From assembly GCF_014635245.1 (NCBI RefSeq), contig NZ_BMCP01000001.1, positions 1,054,001-1,118,000 of the forward strand: DNA of 64,000 nucleotides. Reading direction: 5' to 3'. The notes under the pieces are model-generated. The model was not told the DNA's origin, ran no database searches, and worked only from the letters and a program-made list of their open reading frames with translations. Made by a program: the position numbers and the translations under genes. Shown here piece after piece: positions 1 through 8,081 of the stretch (its first letter is position 1; each line of letters starts with the position of its first letter). Origin of the DNA: Agaricicola taiwanensis (GTDB lineage Bacteria; Pseudomonadota; Alphaproteobacteria; Rhizobiales; Methylopilaceae).

Positions 1-195
1 GCCGTTGAGGCGGATGTCGCCCTTTGAAGGCGGAAGCACGCCGCTGATGACGTTGAAGGCTGTGGTCTTGCCGGCGCCATTGGGACCGATCAGTCCGAAG
101 ATCTGGCCGGGTTGGATAGTGAAGTTGACGCCGTTGAGGGCCTTTAGGCCGCCAAAATATTTCCCGACGTTCTGGACTTCCAGAGAGGCGCTCAC
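1..195 (-). CDS. livG: Branched-chain-type ABC transporter ATP-binding protein LivG, N-terminal part (cut by window edge)
   Basis: Only the first 65 codons are in the window. They start with GTG at 193-195, and the start overlaps the end of livM in a GTGA junction. The peptide carries the Walker A motif GPNGAGKTT about 40 residues in, followed by the GVLPPSKGDI segment typical of LivG/BraF ATPases. These drive high-affinity uptake of branched-chain amino acids or chemically related amides on the cytoplasmic face of the LivHM channel. The rest of the gene, and probably livF, lie to the left of the window. Family assignment is firm; the transported substrate is not known. Confidence 0.93.
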   Translation of the reverse strand, partial: MSASLEVQNVGKYFGGLKALNGVNFTIQPGQIFGLIGPNGAGKTTAFNVISGVLPPSKGDIRLNG

Positions 196-1196
196 GGCTG
201 TGCCCTCCTTCTGCTTATGGCTTTCACTCGCTGGGAAATGCTCGCAATGCCGTCGGGCAGGAACTGCAGCACGAGGATCAGGATCGCACCGTAGATGATG
301 TGCTGGAAGCCGCCCGTGTCCCGCAGGAGCTCGGGCAGAGGTGTGATGATAAGGGCGCCTATGAAAGGACCAGCAAGCGCCCATCGGCCACCCACCACCA
401 TCATCGTGATGAAGGCGACGGAGCTCCAGAAGGTGAAGGAGTCAGGCGAGATATAGCGGATGTAATGCGTCATCAGCGCGCCGCCCATGCCGGCGATGAA
501 GCTGCCGATGACGAAGGCGATCACCTGCGTCTTGCGTGTATCGATGCCGGTCGATTCGGCCAGCTGCAGATTCTCCTCCACACAGGTGAAGTTTCGCCCG
601 GCGGGCGCGCCCAGAAGACGCCAGGTGAAGAGGAAGACGAGGCCAGCGAAACCTGCGGCGAGATAGTAGAAGGGCACGCGGTCGACGAAGGCATATCCGA
701 AGATCGACAGCGGCGGCACACCGACCAGACCGTTGGCGCCTTCGGTGATCGACTGCAGGTCGAGCGCCAGAAGCGTCAGCAACTGGCCGAAGGTGAAGGT
801 CACGAGGACGAAGTAGACGCCTCGCAGCCGCAGGATGATCCAGCCGAGAGGAAGCGCCACCAGACCGGCGACGGCGCCGCCGATGAAGATGCCGAAGACG
901 GGCGGTATGCCGAGACGCATGGCACCCAGAGCCGAGATGTAACCGCCAACGCTGGCGAAGCCGGCATGGCACAGTGAAAGCTGGCCGGTGCGAGCGATGA
1001 TGGAGAGGCTGGTGGAGAAGGTGGAGTTGATCAACACCAGGATTGCGACATGCAGGTAGTATTGGCTGGAGGTGATGAGTGGGACGACGGCCACGGCCAC
1101 CGCCACGATGATGAAGTTCCGCCAGACGTGGCGGCCCTGCGTCGCGGCGGGCATATGATCGGCGTTCGGTACTTCCGTTGTCTGGCTGATGCTCAT
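192..1196 (-). CDS. livM: Branched-chain-type ABC transporter permease LivM
   Basis: A 334-residue multi-spanning membrane protein. After a soluble tail of about 25 residues it shows repeated hydrophobic segments and the family hallmarks SIIARTGQLSLCHAGF (near residue 65) and a late GGRWALAGPFIGA segment. LivM pairs with LivH to form the inner-membrane channel of HAAT-type importers. It overlaps livH by four bases (ATGA) and is followed by livG through another four-base overlap, so the three are translated together. The length is normal for short LivM proteins without the N-terminal extension of the E. coli form. The substrate is inferred only from the neighbouring binding proteins and catabolic genes. 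Confidence 0.95.
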   Translation of the reverse strand: MSISQTTEVPNADHMPAATQGRHVWRNFIIVAVAVAVVPLITSSQYYLHVAILVLINSTFSTSLSIIARTGQLSLCHAGFASVGGYISALGAMRLGIPPVFGIFIGGAVAGLVALPLGWIILRLRGVYFVLVTFTFGQLLTLLALDLQSITEGANGLVGVPPLSIFGYAFVDRVPFYYLAAGFAGLVFLFTWRLLGAPAGRNFTCVEENLQLAESTGIDTRKTQVIAFVIGSFIAGMGGALMTHYIRYISPDSFTFWSSVAFITMMVVGGRWALAGPFIGALIITPLPELLRDTGGFQHIIYGAILILVLQFLPDGIASISQRVKAISRRRAQP

Positions 1197-2059
1197 GCTT
1201 CACGCACTCCCATGAGGCCCCAGGGGCGGAAGATCAGGACCAGCATGACCAGGGCAAGAAGCAGGAAGTCCGACACGGTCGCGCCAAGGAAGGTGCTTGC
1301 AAAGCTTTCCACGATGCCCAGTAGGAGGCCGCCGAGCAAAGCGCCTGGAATGCTGCCGAGCCCGCCGATGATGACGACGATGAAGGCCTTGAGCATGGGC
1401 GCGAGACCCACGGTGGGTGACACGCCGAAGACCGGCCCCATCAGGCCGCCGGCCAATGCTGCGAGGGCGACGCTGAGCCCGAAGGCGAAGGGGTAGATGC
1501 GCTCCGCACGTATGCCCTGGACAAGGGCGATCTCGGTGTCCTGAGCCACGGCCCGCATGGCCCGGCCGAGCGAGGTATGGGTGATCACCACATAGAACAG
1601 AGCGATGATGACTGCTGCGGCGCCGATCACATAGAGGCGAGACCACGGGAAGATCAGCGGACCGAGCTTGAGGATGCCTGTCGCCACCGACGGCATGGGC
1701 TTCGGGTCGGCGCCCCACATGATCAGGGCCGCGTTCTGGATGATGATCGCAAGGCCCAGCGCGGCGATCATGCCGTTGAGTTCGTTGCCCCGGAATGGCC
1801 GGAAGATCACCCTCTCTATCAGCATACCGAAACAGCCGATGATGATCGCCGCGATTGCCAGTGAAACAATAAAGGGGATCTGGAACTGCGCGAAGGCGAA
1901 GAAGGTGACGAAGGCGCCCAGCATGTAGAACTCGCCATGAGCGAAGTTCACCATGCGCATGATGCCGAAGATGAGTGTGAAGCCGAGCGCCACGAGAACA
2001 TAGGTCATGCCGAGCACGACCCCGTTCACGAGCGATTGGGCGATGAGAGTTCCGGTCAA
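1193..2059 (-). CDS. livH: Branched-chain-type ABC transporter permease LivH
   Basis: A 288-residue permease beginning with the near-invariant LivH start region (LIAQSLVNGVVLGMTYVLVA), then LGFTLIFGIMRMVNFAHGE, the standard signature. The frame stays open a further 67 codons upstream, but that part runs through the intergenic hairpin and the end of the preceding gene and has no family likeness. I therefore choose the TTG at 2057-2059, which has GGGAG eight bases upstream and gives the usual family length. An ATG-TTT-TGA triplet run in another frame overlaps this start (2056-2064). LivH forms the channel with LivM and receives ligand from the periplasmic binding proteins encoded just upstream in the transcript. 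Confidence 0.92.
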   Translation of the reverse strand: MTGTLIAQSLVNGVVLGMTYVLVALGFTLIFGIMRMVNFAHGEFYMLGAFVTFFAFAQFQIPFIVSLAIAAIIIGCFGMLIERVIFRPFRGNELNGMIAALGLAIIIQNAALIMWGADPKPMPSVATGILKLGPLIFPWSRLYVIGAAAVIIALFYVVITHTSLGRAMRAVAQDTEIALVQGIRAERIYPFAFGLSVALAALAGGLMGPVFGVSPTVGLAPMLKAFIVVIIGGLGSIPGALLGGLLLGIVESFASTFLGATVSDFLLLALVMLVLIFRPWGLMGVREA

Positions 2060-2097
2060 AACATGGGCTCCCGTTAGGAGGTAGAGTCGGGTCAGCT

Positions 2098-2118
2098 GGT
2101 CCCCGCGTGCGGGCCCCG
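2098..2118 (-). other. GC-rich intercistronic hairpin between binding protein and livH
   Basis: The stretch between the binding-protein stop (2127) and livH contains a GC-rich inverted repeat: CCCGC at 2102-2106 pairs with GCGGG at 2109-2113, extendable with a bulge. No T-run follows on the minus strand, so it is not a classical terminator. In Liv-type operons such a structure commonly protects the upstream binding-protein mRNA, allowing more binding protein than permease. That role is inferred here. Confidence 0.35.
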
Positions 2119-2126
2119 CCGGCGGA

Positions 2127-3287
2127 TCACTTGCAAGTATTGGCGTCGCAGGTGGCGATGGTTTCAGCCTGGCCATTGCGGATCTGGCCGACGTAGAAGG
2201 GGGCGCTGAGTTGGTGATTGCGTCCGAACTGTTCTTTGCCGGTCCAGTTGACAGGGCCAAGCACGGAAGGGAAATCCTTCAGCGCCAGCGTGGCCTCGAG
2301 GATCTTGTCCGTGTCGTCCACGGTGCCGGCCTTCTTCATGCCTTCGAACAGCATATGCATGTTGACGTAGAAGAAGGGAGTAAAGCCGTTGATCTCGGTC
2401 TTGTAGGTCTCCTTCCAGCGGTCCACGAATGCCTTGGTCTCCGGCATGCCGAGATTCAGCGGCTGGTGCACATAGACGCCTTCCGCCGCCTCCTTGCCGG
2501 CCACGGACAGGATGTCGGCGGTTGCGTCCCCACCCGTCCGGATGATGGGCTTGTCCCAGCCAAGCTCACGCGCCTGCTTGACGATGAGCCCGGCCGTCTG
2601 CGGCGAGTTGCCATCGAGCTCGATGGCCTCGGCATCGGTCGACATTATGCGGATGAGCAGCGGAGTGAAGTCGGTGCGCTCGCGCTCGAACACTTCCTTG
2701 GCGACGAACTTGGCGCCGACCGCCTCATAGGCGATCTCGTTGTCCTTGAAGATCGCCTGGCCGGTCTCATCGTTGGGAAAAAGGCCAGCGATCTTGGTGA
2801 CGCCGAGCTTCTTCACCACCCAGTCGGCCTGCGGCTTGGCGAAGATGCCGGTTGGAAGAACGGGCCGGAAGGCATAGGGCGTATCGGCATTCATAGCCTT
2901 TGGCGTAAAAGCCATGGTGATGGTGATGACCTTGGCCTGAGAAGTAATAGGCGCCAGCGCCACGGCCGGGGCCGATCCCATGGGGCCCATGACGATCTTC
3001 ACCTTGTCTTCGGCGATCAGCCGGTTCATGGCCGTGATGGCTTCCGAACTCTTGAACTGATCGTCATAGGAGATGAGGCGGATCTTGTATTTTTTGCCGC
3101 CGACATCGAGGCCGCCGGCCTTGTTGACATCCTCCGCGGCGAGCTCTGCCGCGCCCTTCATGGCGTTGCCCCAGGTGGCTCCGGCGCCGCTGAGGGTCAC
3201 GAGGACACCGATCTTGAGTTCTTCCTGCGCCTGAGCGCCGGTGGCGATAAGCCCGGCTGCGGCCAGGGCAATGAGTGATCCACGCAT
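2127..3287 (-). CDS. Branched-chain-type periplasmic substrate-binding protein, paralog 1
   Basis: A 386-residue protein with a cleavable Sec signal peptide (hydrophobic stretch ending TGAQAQ, cleavage near residue 20). It is followed by the type I periplasmic-binding fold of the LivJ/Peripla_BP_6 family, beginning ELKIGVLVTLSGAGATWG. It delivers a small ligand to LivHM. The hinge and pocket segment reads MGPMGSAPAV. The protein ends in a cysteine pair (CDANTC) also present in its two neighbours, which could form a C-terminal disulfide. It is the third of three tandem paralogs in transcript order and the one nearest livH. The ligand is unknown; the neighbouring hydantoinase-type genes point to an amide, lactam or imide. 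Confidence 0.93.
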   Translation of the reverse strand: MRGSLIALAAAGLIATGAQAQEELKIGVLVTLSGAGATWGNAMKGAAELAAEDVNKAGGLDVGGKKYKIRLISYDDQFKSSEAITAMNRLIAEDKVKIVMGPMGSAPAVALAPITSQAKVITITMAFTPKAMNADTPYAFRPVLPTGIFAKPQADWVVKKLGVTKIAGLFPNDETGQAIFKDNEIAYEAVGAKFVAKEVFERERTDFTPLLIRIMSTDAEAIELDGNSPQTAGLIVKQARELGWDKPIIRTGGDATADILSVAGKEAAEGVYVHQPLNLGMPETKAFVDRWKETYKTEINGFTPFFYVNMHMLFEGMKKAGTVDDTDKILEATLALKDFPSVLGPVNWTGKEQFGRNHQLSAPFYVGQIRNGQAETIATCDANTCK

Positions 3288-3363
3288 CTGCGTCTCCGCG
3301 AAAGGGGCTTCGTGAGTTCATCAGGCCGTGCGGGGCAGCATTTCGGCCACCCCGGTCTTCGCA

Positions 3364-4533
3364 TCACTTGCAGTCGTCGATATCGCAGGTGGCGATCGTC
3401 ACCGATTTGCCGCCCCTGATCTGGCCGATATAGAAGGGTGCGTTGAGCTGGTGGTTGATCCCGTATTTCTGCTCGCCGGTCCAACTGACCGGGCCGAGCA
3501 CGGATGGATAGTCCTTCAGCTCCAGCATGGCGGCGCGGATCTTGTCCGTATCGTCCACGGTGCCGGCCTTTTTGATGCCCTCGAACAACATCTTCATGTT
3601 GACGTAGAAGAAGGGTGAGAAGCCGTTCACCTCGGTCTTGTACCGGGCCTTCCAGCGATCGATGTAGCCCTTGGTTTCCGGCAGTTCGGCATTCAGGGGC
3701 TGGTGCACATAGACGCCTTCCGCGAACTGAGCGCCGGCCACGTTGATGATATCAGCCGTGGCATCGCCTCCGGTGCGGATGATGGGCTTGTCCCAGCCGA
3801 ATTCGCGCGCCTGCTTGACGATCAGACCAGCGGTCTGGGGCGAGTTTCCGCTGAGCTCGATGGCCTCCGCATCAGAGGCGATCACGCGGGTCAGAAGCGG
3901 GGTGAAGTCTGTGCGCTCGCGCTCGAAAGTCTCCTTGATGACGAAGCTCGCACCGGCGGCCGTATAGGCCTCTTCATTGTCCTTGAGCAGGGCCTGCCCG
4001 GTTTCGTCGTTGGGATAAAAGCCGGCGATCTTGGTGATGCCCAGTTTTTTGACGACCCATTTTGCCTGCGGGCCTGAGAAGAGCGAGGACGGAAGCACCG
4101 GTCGGAAGGAATAGGGCGTGTCCTTGTTCATGGCCTTGTCGGTGAAGGCCATGGTGGAGGTCAGCACCTTTGCCTGTGTCGTGATGGGCATGATGGCGAC
4201 GGCCGGTGCCGATCCCATGGGGCCCATCATGAACTTGATGCCGTCCTGTGAGATCAGGCGGTTGGCCGCCGTGATGGCTTCCGAGGATTTGTACTGATCG
4301 TCATATGCGACGATGTCGATCTTATATTTCTTGCCGCCGACATCGAGGCCACCCTCGTTGTTGATGTCCTCGGCCGCGAGCTCAGCCGCGCCTTTCATGG
4401 CCAGCCCCCAGGTAGCGCCGGCTCCGCTTAGGGAGACGAGCACTCCAAGCTTTATTGTTTCCTGTGCCACGGCGGGTGCGGACAGAAGGGAAAGGACTGC
4501 AAGGGTCGTGATGCAAAGGCGCTTCTGCGTCAT
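3364..4533 (-). CDS. Branched-chain-type periplasmic substrate-binding protein, paralog 2
   Basis: A 389-residue member of the same Peripla_BP_6 family. The start is placed at the ATG (4531-4533) that begins MTQKRLCITTLAV and gives a proper signal peptide ending PAVAQ. An upstream in-frame ATG at 4641 would overlap the previous gene and add a non-signal-like leader. The mature protein is very similar to both neighbours, sharing long identical runs such as FERERTDFTPLL and KPIIRTGGDATADI. Differences are clustered, for example SSLFSGPQAKWVV where the others read TGIFAKPQ. It ends with the paired cysteines CDIDDC. Role: periplasmic ligand capture for the LivHMG importer. Confidence 0.92.
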   Translation of the reverse strand: MTQKRLCITTLAVLSLLSAPAVAQETIKLGVLVSLSGAGATWGLAMKGAAELAAEDINNEGGLDVGGKKYKIDIVAYDDQYKSSEAITAANRLISQDGIKFMMGPMGSAPAVAIMPITTQAKVLTSTMAFTDKAMNKDTPYSFRPVLPSSLFSGPQAKWVVKKLGITKIAGFYPNDETGQALLKDNEEAYTAAGASFVIKETFERERTDFTPLLTRVIASDAEAIELSGNSPQTAGLIVKQAREFGWDKPIIRTGGDATADIINVAGAQFAEGVYVHQPLNAELPETKGYIDRWKARYKTEVNGFSPFFYVNMKMLFEGIKKAGTVDDTDKIRAAMLELKDYPSVLGPVSWTGEQKYGINHQLNAPFYIGQIRGGKSVTIATCDIDDCK

Positions 4534-4574
4534 AGAGGACTCCACAGGGAAAAGGTCAGGCCCAAACCGGGCTT

Positions 4575-4605
4575 GGGAGGTCGGCGTTGAAGGCGCCGCC
4601 CTCCC
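4575..4605 (-). other. Strong intercistronic stem-loop between paralogs 3 and 2
   Basis: GGGAGG (4575-4580) plus CGGCG (4582-4586) pair with CGCCG (4594-4598) plus CCTCCC (4600-4605). This gives an 11-pair stem with one internal mismatch and a seven-base loop. It sits just after the stop codon of paralog 3. No clear T-run follows on the minus strand (only a short CTTTTCCC further on), so it looks more like an mRNA-stabilising or attenuating element than a full terminator. Confidence 0.45.
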
Positions 4606-4616
4606 GCATGAGCGGC

Positions 4617-5783
4617 TTATTCGCAGCCGGCACTCGTGCAACGGGCGACGATCTCGGATTTTCCGCCCTTGATCTGCCCGATGTAGAAGGGTGCGCTGAG
4701 CTGATGGTTGATCCCGAACAGCTCCTCGCCGGTCCAGCCCACCGGACCGAGCGCGGAGGGGAAGTCCTTCAACGCCACCATGGCCTCGCGCACCTTGTCG
4801 GTGTCATCGACCGTACCCGCCTTTTTCATCGCTTCGAACAGCATCTTGACGTTGACGTAGAAGAAGGGCGAGAAGCCGTTCATTTCGGTGTTGTAGGTCT
4901 TCTTCCAGCGGTCGATGTAGGCCTTGGTCTCGGGCAGTTCGGGATCGATCGGCTGGTGGACATAGACGCCTTCGGCGAACTGCGCTCCGGCGATGTTGAT
5001 GATATCGGCCGTGGCGTCGCCGCCGGTGCGGATGATCGGCTTGTCCCAGCCAAGTTCGCGGGCCTGTTTGACGATGAGGCCCGCGGTATTGGGCGCATTG
5101 CCGTCGAGTTCGATGGCCTCCGCGTCGCTGGCGAGGATGCGCGTCAGCAGCGGCGTGAAGTCGGTGCGCTCGCGCTCGAAGAACTCCTTCGACACGAACT
5201 TCGCCCCGGCTGCCTCATAGGCCGCCTCATTGTCTTTCGCGAGCTGCTGCCCGCTCTCGTCGTTGGGGAACAGGCCGGCGATCTTCTTGGCGCCGAGCTT
5301 GTCCACCACCCAGGCGATCTGCGGCTTGGCGAAGATGCCGGTCGGCAGCACCGAGCGGAACGAATAGGGCACCTCGGGCGTCGTGGCCTTGTCGGTGAAG
5401 GCCAGCGTCATGTTGATGACCTTGGCCTTGGTGGTGATCGGCAGGACCGCGACCATGGGAGCCGAGCCTGCCGTGCCGACGAAATACTTCGCCTTGTCCT
5501 CGGAGATCAGACGATTGACGGCGGTGATCGCCTCCGACGATTTGTACTGGTCGTCATAGGCGATGATCCTCACCTTGTATTTCTTGCCACCGACCTCCAG
5601 GCCGCCTTCCTTGTTGACGTCCTCGGCGGCCAGTTCCGCCGCGCCCTTCATGGCAAGGCCCCAGGTGGCGCCCGCGCCGGACAACGACGCGATGACGCCG
5701 ATCTTCAGTTCCTGTTCCTGCGCCTGTGCGCCGCCCGCGAAGGCGACGCAGAGCGCCAGGGCACTCAATCCATATTTGAACAT
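4617..5783 (-). CDS. Branched-chain-type periplasmic substrate-binding protein, paralog 3
   Basis: A 388-residue Peripla_BP_6 protein with a signal peptide ending GGAQAQ, first of the three tandem copies in transcript order. It is the most diverged: the pocket segment is VGTAGSAPMV where the other two have MGPMGSAPAV, and VNMTLAFTDKATTPEV replaces the equivalent stretch. This suggests a different ligand preference on a shared permease. It too ends in a C-terminal cysteine pair (CTSAGC). The gap of 40 bases to the epimerase gene upstream in the transcript implies co-transcription with the catabolic genes. Confidence 0.93.
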   Translation of the reverse strand: MFKYGLSALALCVAFAGGAQAQEQELKIGVIASLSGAGATWGLAMKGAAELAAEDVNKEGGLEVGGKKYKVRIIAYDDQYKSSEAITAVNRLISEDKAKYFVGTAGSAPMVAVLPITTKAKVINMTLAFTDKATTPEVPYSFRSVLPTGIFAKPQIAWVVDKLGAKKIAGLFPNDESGQQLAKDNEAAYEAAGAKFVSKEFFERERTDFTPLLTRILASDAEAIELDGNAPNTAGLIVKQARELGWDKPIIRTGGDATADIINIAGAQFAEGVYVHQPIDPELPETKAYIDRWKKTYNTEMNGFSPFFYVNVKMLFEAMKKAGTVDDTDKVREAMVALKDFPSALGPVGWTGEELFGINHQLSAPFYIGQIKGGKSEIVARCTSAGCE

Positions 5784-5823
5784 CTGCTTCCTCCGGATCC
5801 GTCACGTTTTGCTTTTTTGGTTG

Positions 5824-6813
5824 TCAGGCTTTGCTGGCTTGTGACTCCCGCCACTTTATCACGCGGCGGACGCCCTCTTCGAGGCTAACCTTCGGCTCCC
5901 AGCCGATGGCTTTCTTTATCTTCTCGACGCTGAGGTTAAGCTTGTCGGATGTGGTGACGCGCACCGCGTTCGGATCGGTCTTGTATTCCGGCTTCAGGTC
6001 CGAGCCGGTGATCTTGAGGACGATGTCGACGAGATCGTTCAAGGTCGTCGCCTTGCCGGTGCAGACGTTGAAGCTTTCGCCTGACACGTCGCTGGCCATG
6101 GCCATAATGTTGGCCCTCGCCACGTCGCCGGCATGGACGTAGTCATGCACCTCTGAGCCGTCGTCGGGGATGGTCGGACGCTCGTTCTTGAGGATCTTGT
6201 CGTAGGTCTCGATGATGTAGAGTGCATTGACCCCGCGGTAGTGCTGGCGCTCGCCGTAGACGCTGGAATAGCGCAGCGAAACGGTGCCGATGCCATGGCG
6301 CTGGTGGTAGAGGCGCAGGAGGTTCTCGCCCATGATCTTGGACGCGCCATAGAGCACGCCCGCGGGCGACAGGCTCTGCCATTCAAAGGGATGCGTCTCG
6401 TCGATGAGGTCGGCCTTGGGGTCACCATAGGTGGCGATGGAGGACGACAGCACCACGCGCTTCACGCCGCGGTAGCGGCAGGCTTCCAGCACGCTGATCT
6501 GGCCTTGGACATTGACCGAGAGTCCGAGCTGCGGGTTCTGGCTGAGCGGCAGCGTCAGGAAGGCCGCAACCATGAAGACGCCATCGACACCCTCGAGGTT
6601 GTCGTAGAGCTCGTTGGTTCTGAGGATGTCGCCACGCACCAGCTTGACGCGCGGGTCCTTGAGGATGTCGGCGATCATGTCGGGCGAGCCGAGCGAATAA
6701 TTGTCGAACAGGATGACTTGTCTGGCGCCCTGTTCAAGCAGCTGCTCGGTGATGTGAGAGCCGACGAGGCTGACGCCTCCGGTGATCATGAATGTGCCGT
6801 TCTCGATCTTCAT
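5824..6813 (-). CDS. NAD-dependent epimerase/dehydratase-family protein (extended SDR)
   Basis: A 329-residue extended short-chain dehydrogenase of the sugar-nucleotide epimerase type. It has an N-terminal nucleotide-binding fold, the catalytic YGASK (Tyr-x-x-x-Lys) near residue 159, an SSSIATYG segment carrying the conserved serine, and a typical SLRYSSVYGERQ stretch. The glycine motif is unusual: TGGVSLVGSH instead of TGGxGFIGSH, so the middle glycine is serine. It lies between binding-protein genes and an alpha/beta hydrolase, four bases from the latter, in a cluster with no other sugar genes. It may therefore act on a non-nucleotide substrate. Fold and cofactor class are clear; the reaction is not. 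Confidence 0.85.
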   Translation of the reverse strand: MKIENGTFMITGGVSLVGSHITEQLLEQGARQVILFDNYSLGSPDMIADILKDPRVKLVRGDILRTNELYDNLEGVDGVFMVAAFLTLPLSQNPQLGLSVNVQGQISVLEACRYRGVKRVVLSSSIATYGDPKADLIDETHPFEWQSLSPAGVLYGASKIMGENLLRLYHQRHGIGTVSLRYSSVYGERQHYRGVNALYIIETYDKILKNERPTIPDDGSEVHDYVHAGDVARANIMAMASDVSGESFNVCTGKATTLNDLVDIVLKITGSDLKPEYKTDPNAVRVTTSDKLNLSVEKIKKAIGWEPKVSLEEGVRRVIKWRESQASKA

Positions 6814-6817
6814 AGTG

Positions 6818-7696
6818 TCAGGATGCCTTTTTCTGGTTGGATGCGCTGCTGCGCGTGCGCTGGATTTCGCGCAGCACGGGCAGGAGGTAGGTCCGGAAGT
6901 GGTCCGGGTTCTCGCTCATGGGGAAGTGGCCCATCTCGGTCATGGGCGTGAAGGTTGAGCCCTTGATCGCCTTCGAGGTGCGCTCGCTGTCCTCCACGGT
7001 GCAGGAGAAGTCGTATTCGCCGGTCAGCAGGTGGACCGGGCAGCGCGAGGTGTCGATCGAGGCGACCTTGCCCCGGAAATCGGAATCCTCGCGGTAGAAG
7101 AAAAGATCGCCTTTGAAGACGCCTGGTCCGCTCTGCATGTATTGCCACAGCGTCTGCCAGCCGTAGACCTTGGGGCTCTGCGGGGCGATGACGCCGGAGA
7201 CCAGCGCGGCCGAGACCTGGCCGCCGTGAATATCGGGCCGGTTGAGCCACTGGGTGTCATACCAGGGTTGCTGGTGGTCGGCGCCCGAAAGTCCGATGAC
7301 CGCGCCGAGCTCATCGGCATGGACCCGCGCCAGGTGCAGCACGATGCGGCCGCCCATGGAGCAGCCCATGACCACCGGCTGGTCGAGCTCGAGCCCGCGG
7401 GCCACCGCCATGATGGTGTCGGTATAGCCGTCGGTGGTGAGGTTGTACTCCTCGTCCTCGAAACCCTCCGGCGGATAGGACTTGCCGTGCCAGGGCATGT
7501 CGAAAGCCACGACGCGGAAGTCTTTGGTGATTTCAGCATCGTTCATGAGGTGGCGGAACTGGCGGGCGTCGGCTCCGGCCGTGTGCAGGCACAGCAGCGG
7601 GATGCCCTGACCGGCCTCCTCGATATAGATGCGGTTGGGCCGGCCGCCGATCTCGAAGGTGGCGTAGCGCCCCACGATGGGCTCGAACTCAACCAT
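6818..7696 (-). CDS. Alpha/beta-fold hydrolase
   Basis: A 292-residue alpha/beta hydrolase. Visible are the oxyanion-loop region LLCLHTAGADARQF near residue 35, the nucleophile elbow GCSMGG near residue 110, the acid in LTGEYDFSC (Asp) and the catalytic histidine in TEMGHFPM. The triad is thus complete. Members hydrolyse esters, lactones or C-C bonds in catabolic pathways. Its start overlaps the end of the SCP2-like gene by eight bases and it is followed four bases later by the epimerase-like gene. A ring-opened or acylated intermediate of the same pathway is a reasonable substrate, but this is inference. Confidence 0.88.
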   Translation of the reverse strand: MVEFEPIVGRYATFEIGGRPNRIYIEEAGQGIPLLCLHTAGADARQFRHLMNDAEITKDFRVVAFDMPWHGKSYPPEGFEDEEYNLTTDGYTDTIMAVARGLELDQPVVMGCSMGGRIVLHLARVHADELGAVIGLSGADHQQPWYDTQWLNRPDIHGGQVSAALVSGVIAPQSPKVYGWQTLWQYMQSGPGVFKGDLFFYREDSDFRGKVASIDTSRCPVHLLTGEYDFSCTVEDSERTSKAIKGSTFTPMTEMGHFPMSENPDHFRTYLLPVLREIQRTRSSASNQKKAS

Positions 7697-8081
7697 GGAG
7701 CGCTCCCATCTTTCCCCGTGGCGCCGCCAGCACCTCCTTGATGTAGCGCAGGTGGGTCATGAGCACCTTGATGTCTCCCTCGATGGTCATCCGCTTGACC
7801 TTGGCAAGGCCGAGGATGTCATAGGAGCCGGGCTTCGGGACCGGCTGCCAGAAATCGTTCCAGGCATCGATGCCGCCCTTGACGGAGAAGGACACCGCCT
7901 GCAGCGGCTTCTCGCGGGTCTCTATGCTCTCGATGCGGCCGTCCCGAACCGTGACATAGAAACTCTCGTCACCGATCCCCATGAGGAACACGGTGTTGAG
8001 GAGGGTGCCGCGCTGGACGAGGGGTGGAGAGGCGTTGACCGCGTCAGCCATGAAGGTCCGGAGAGCGCCTTCAATACTCAT
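7689..8081 (-). CDS. SCP2-like small protein (sterol-carrier-type fold)
   Basis: A 130-residue soluble protein. Its pattern resembles the SCP-2/SterolBP fold: FYVTVRDGRIE strand, VSFSVKGGIDAWNDFW helix, and the closing GDIKVLMTHLRYI helix that would cap a hydrophobic cavity. No catalytic motif is seen. Its start overlaps hyuB by four bases (ATGA) and its end overlaps the hydrolase gene by eight, so it is translationally embedded in the catabolic series. It may bind a hydrophobic substrate or intermediate. The family call is moderate because it rests on pattern only. Confidence 0.65.
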   Translation of the reverse strand: MSIEGALRTFMADAVNASPPLVQRGTLLNTVFLMGIGDESFYVTVRDGRIESIETREKPLQAVSFSVKGGIDAWNDFWQPVPKPGSYDILGLAKVKRMTIEGDIKVLMTHLRYIKEVLAAPRGKMGALHG

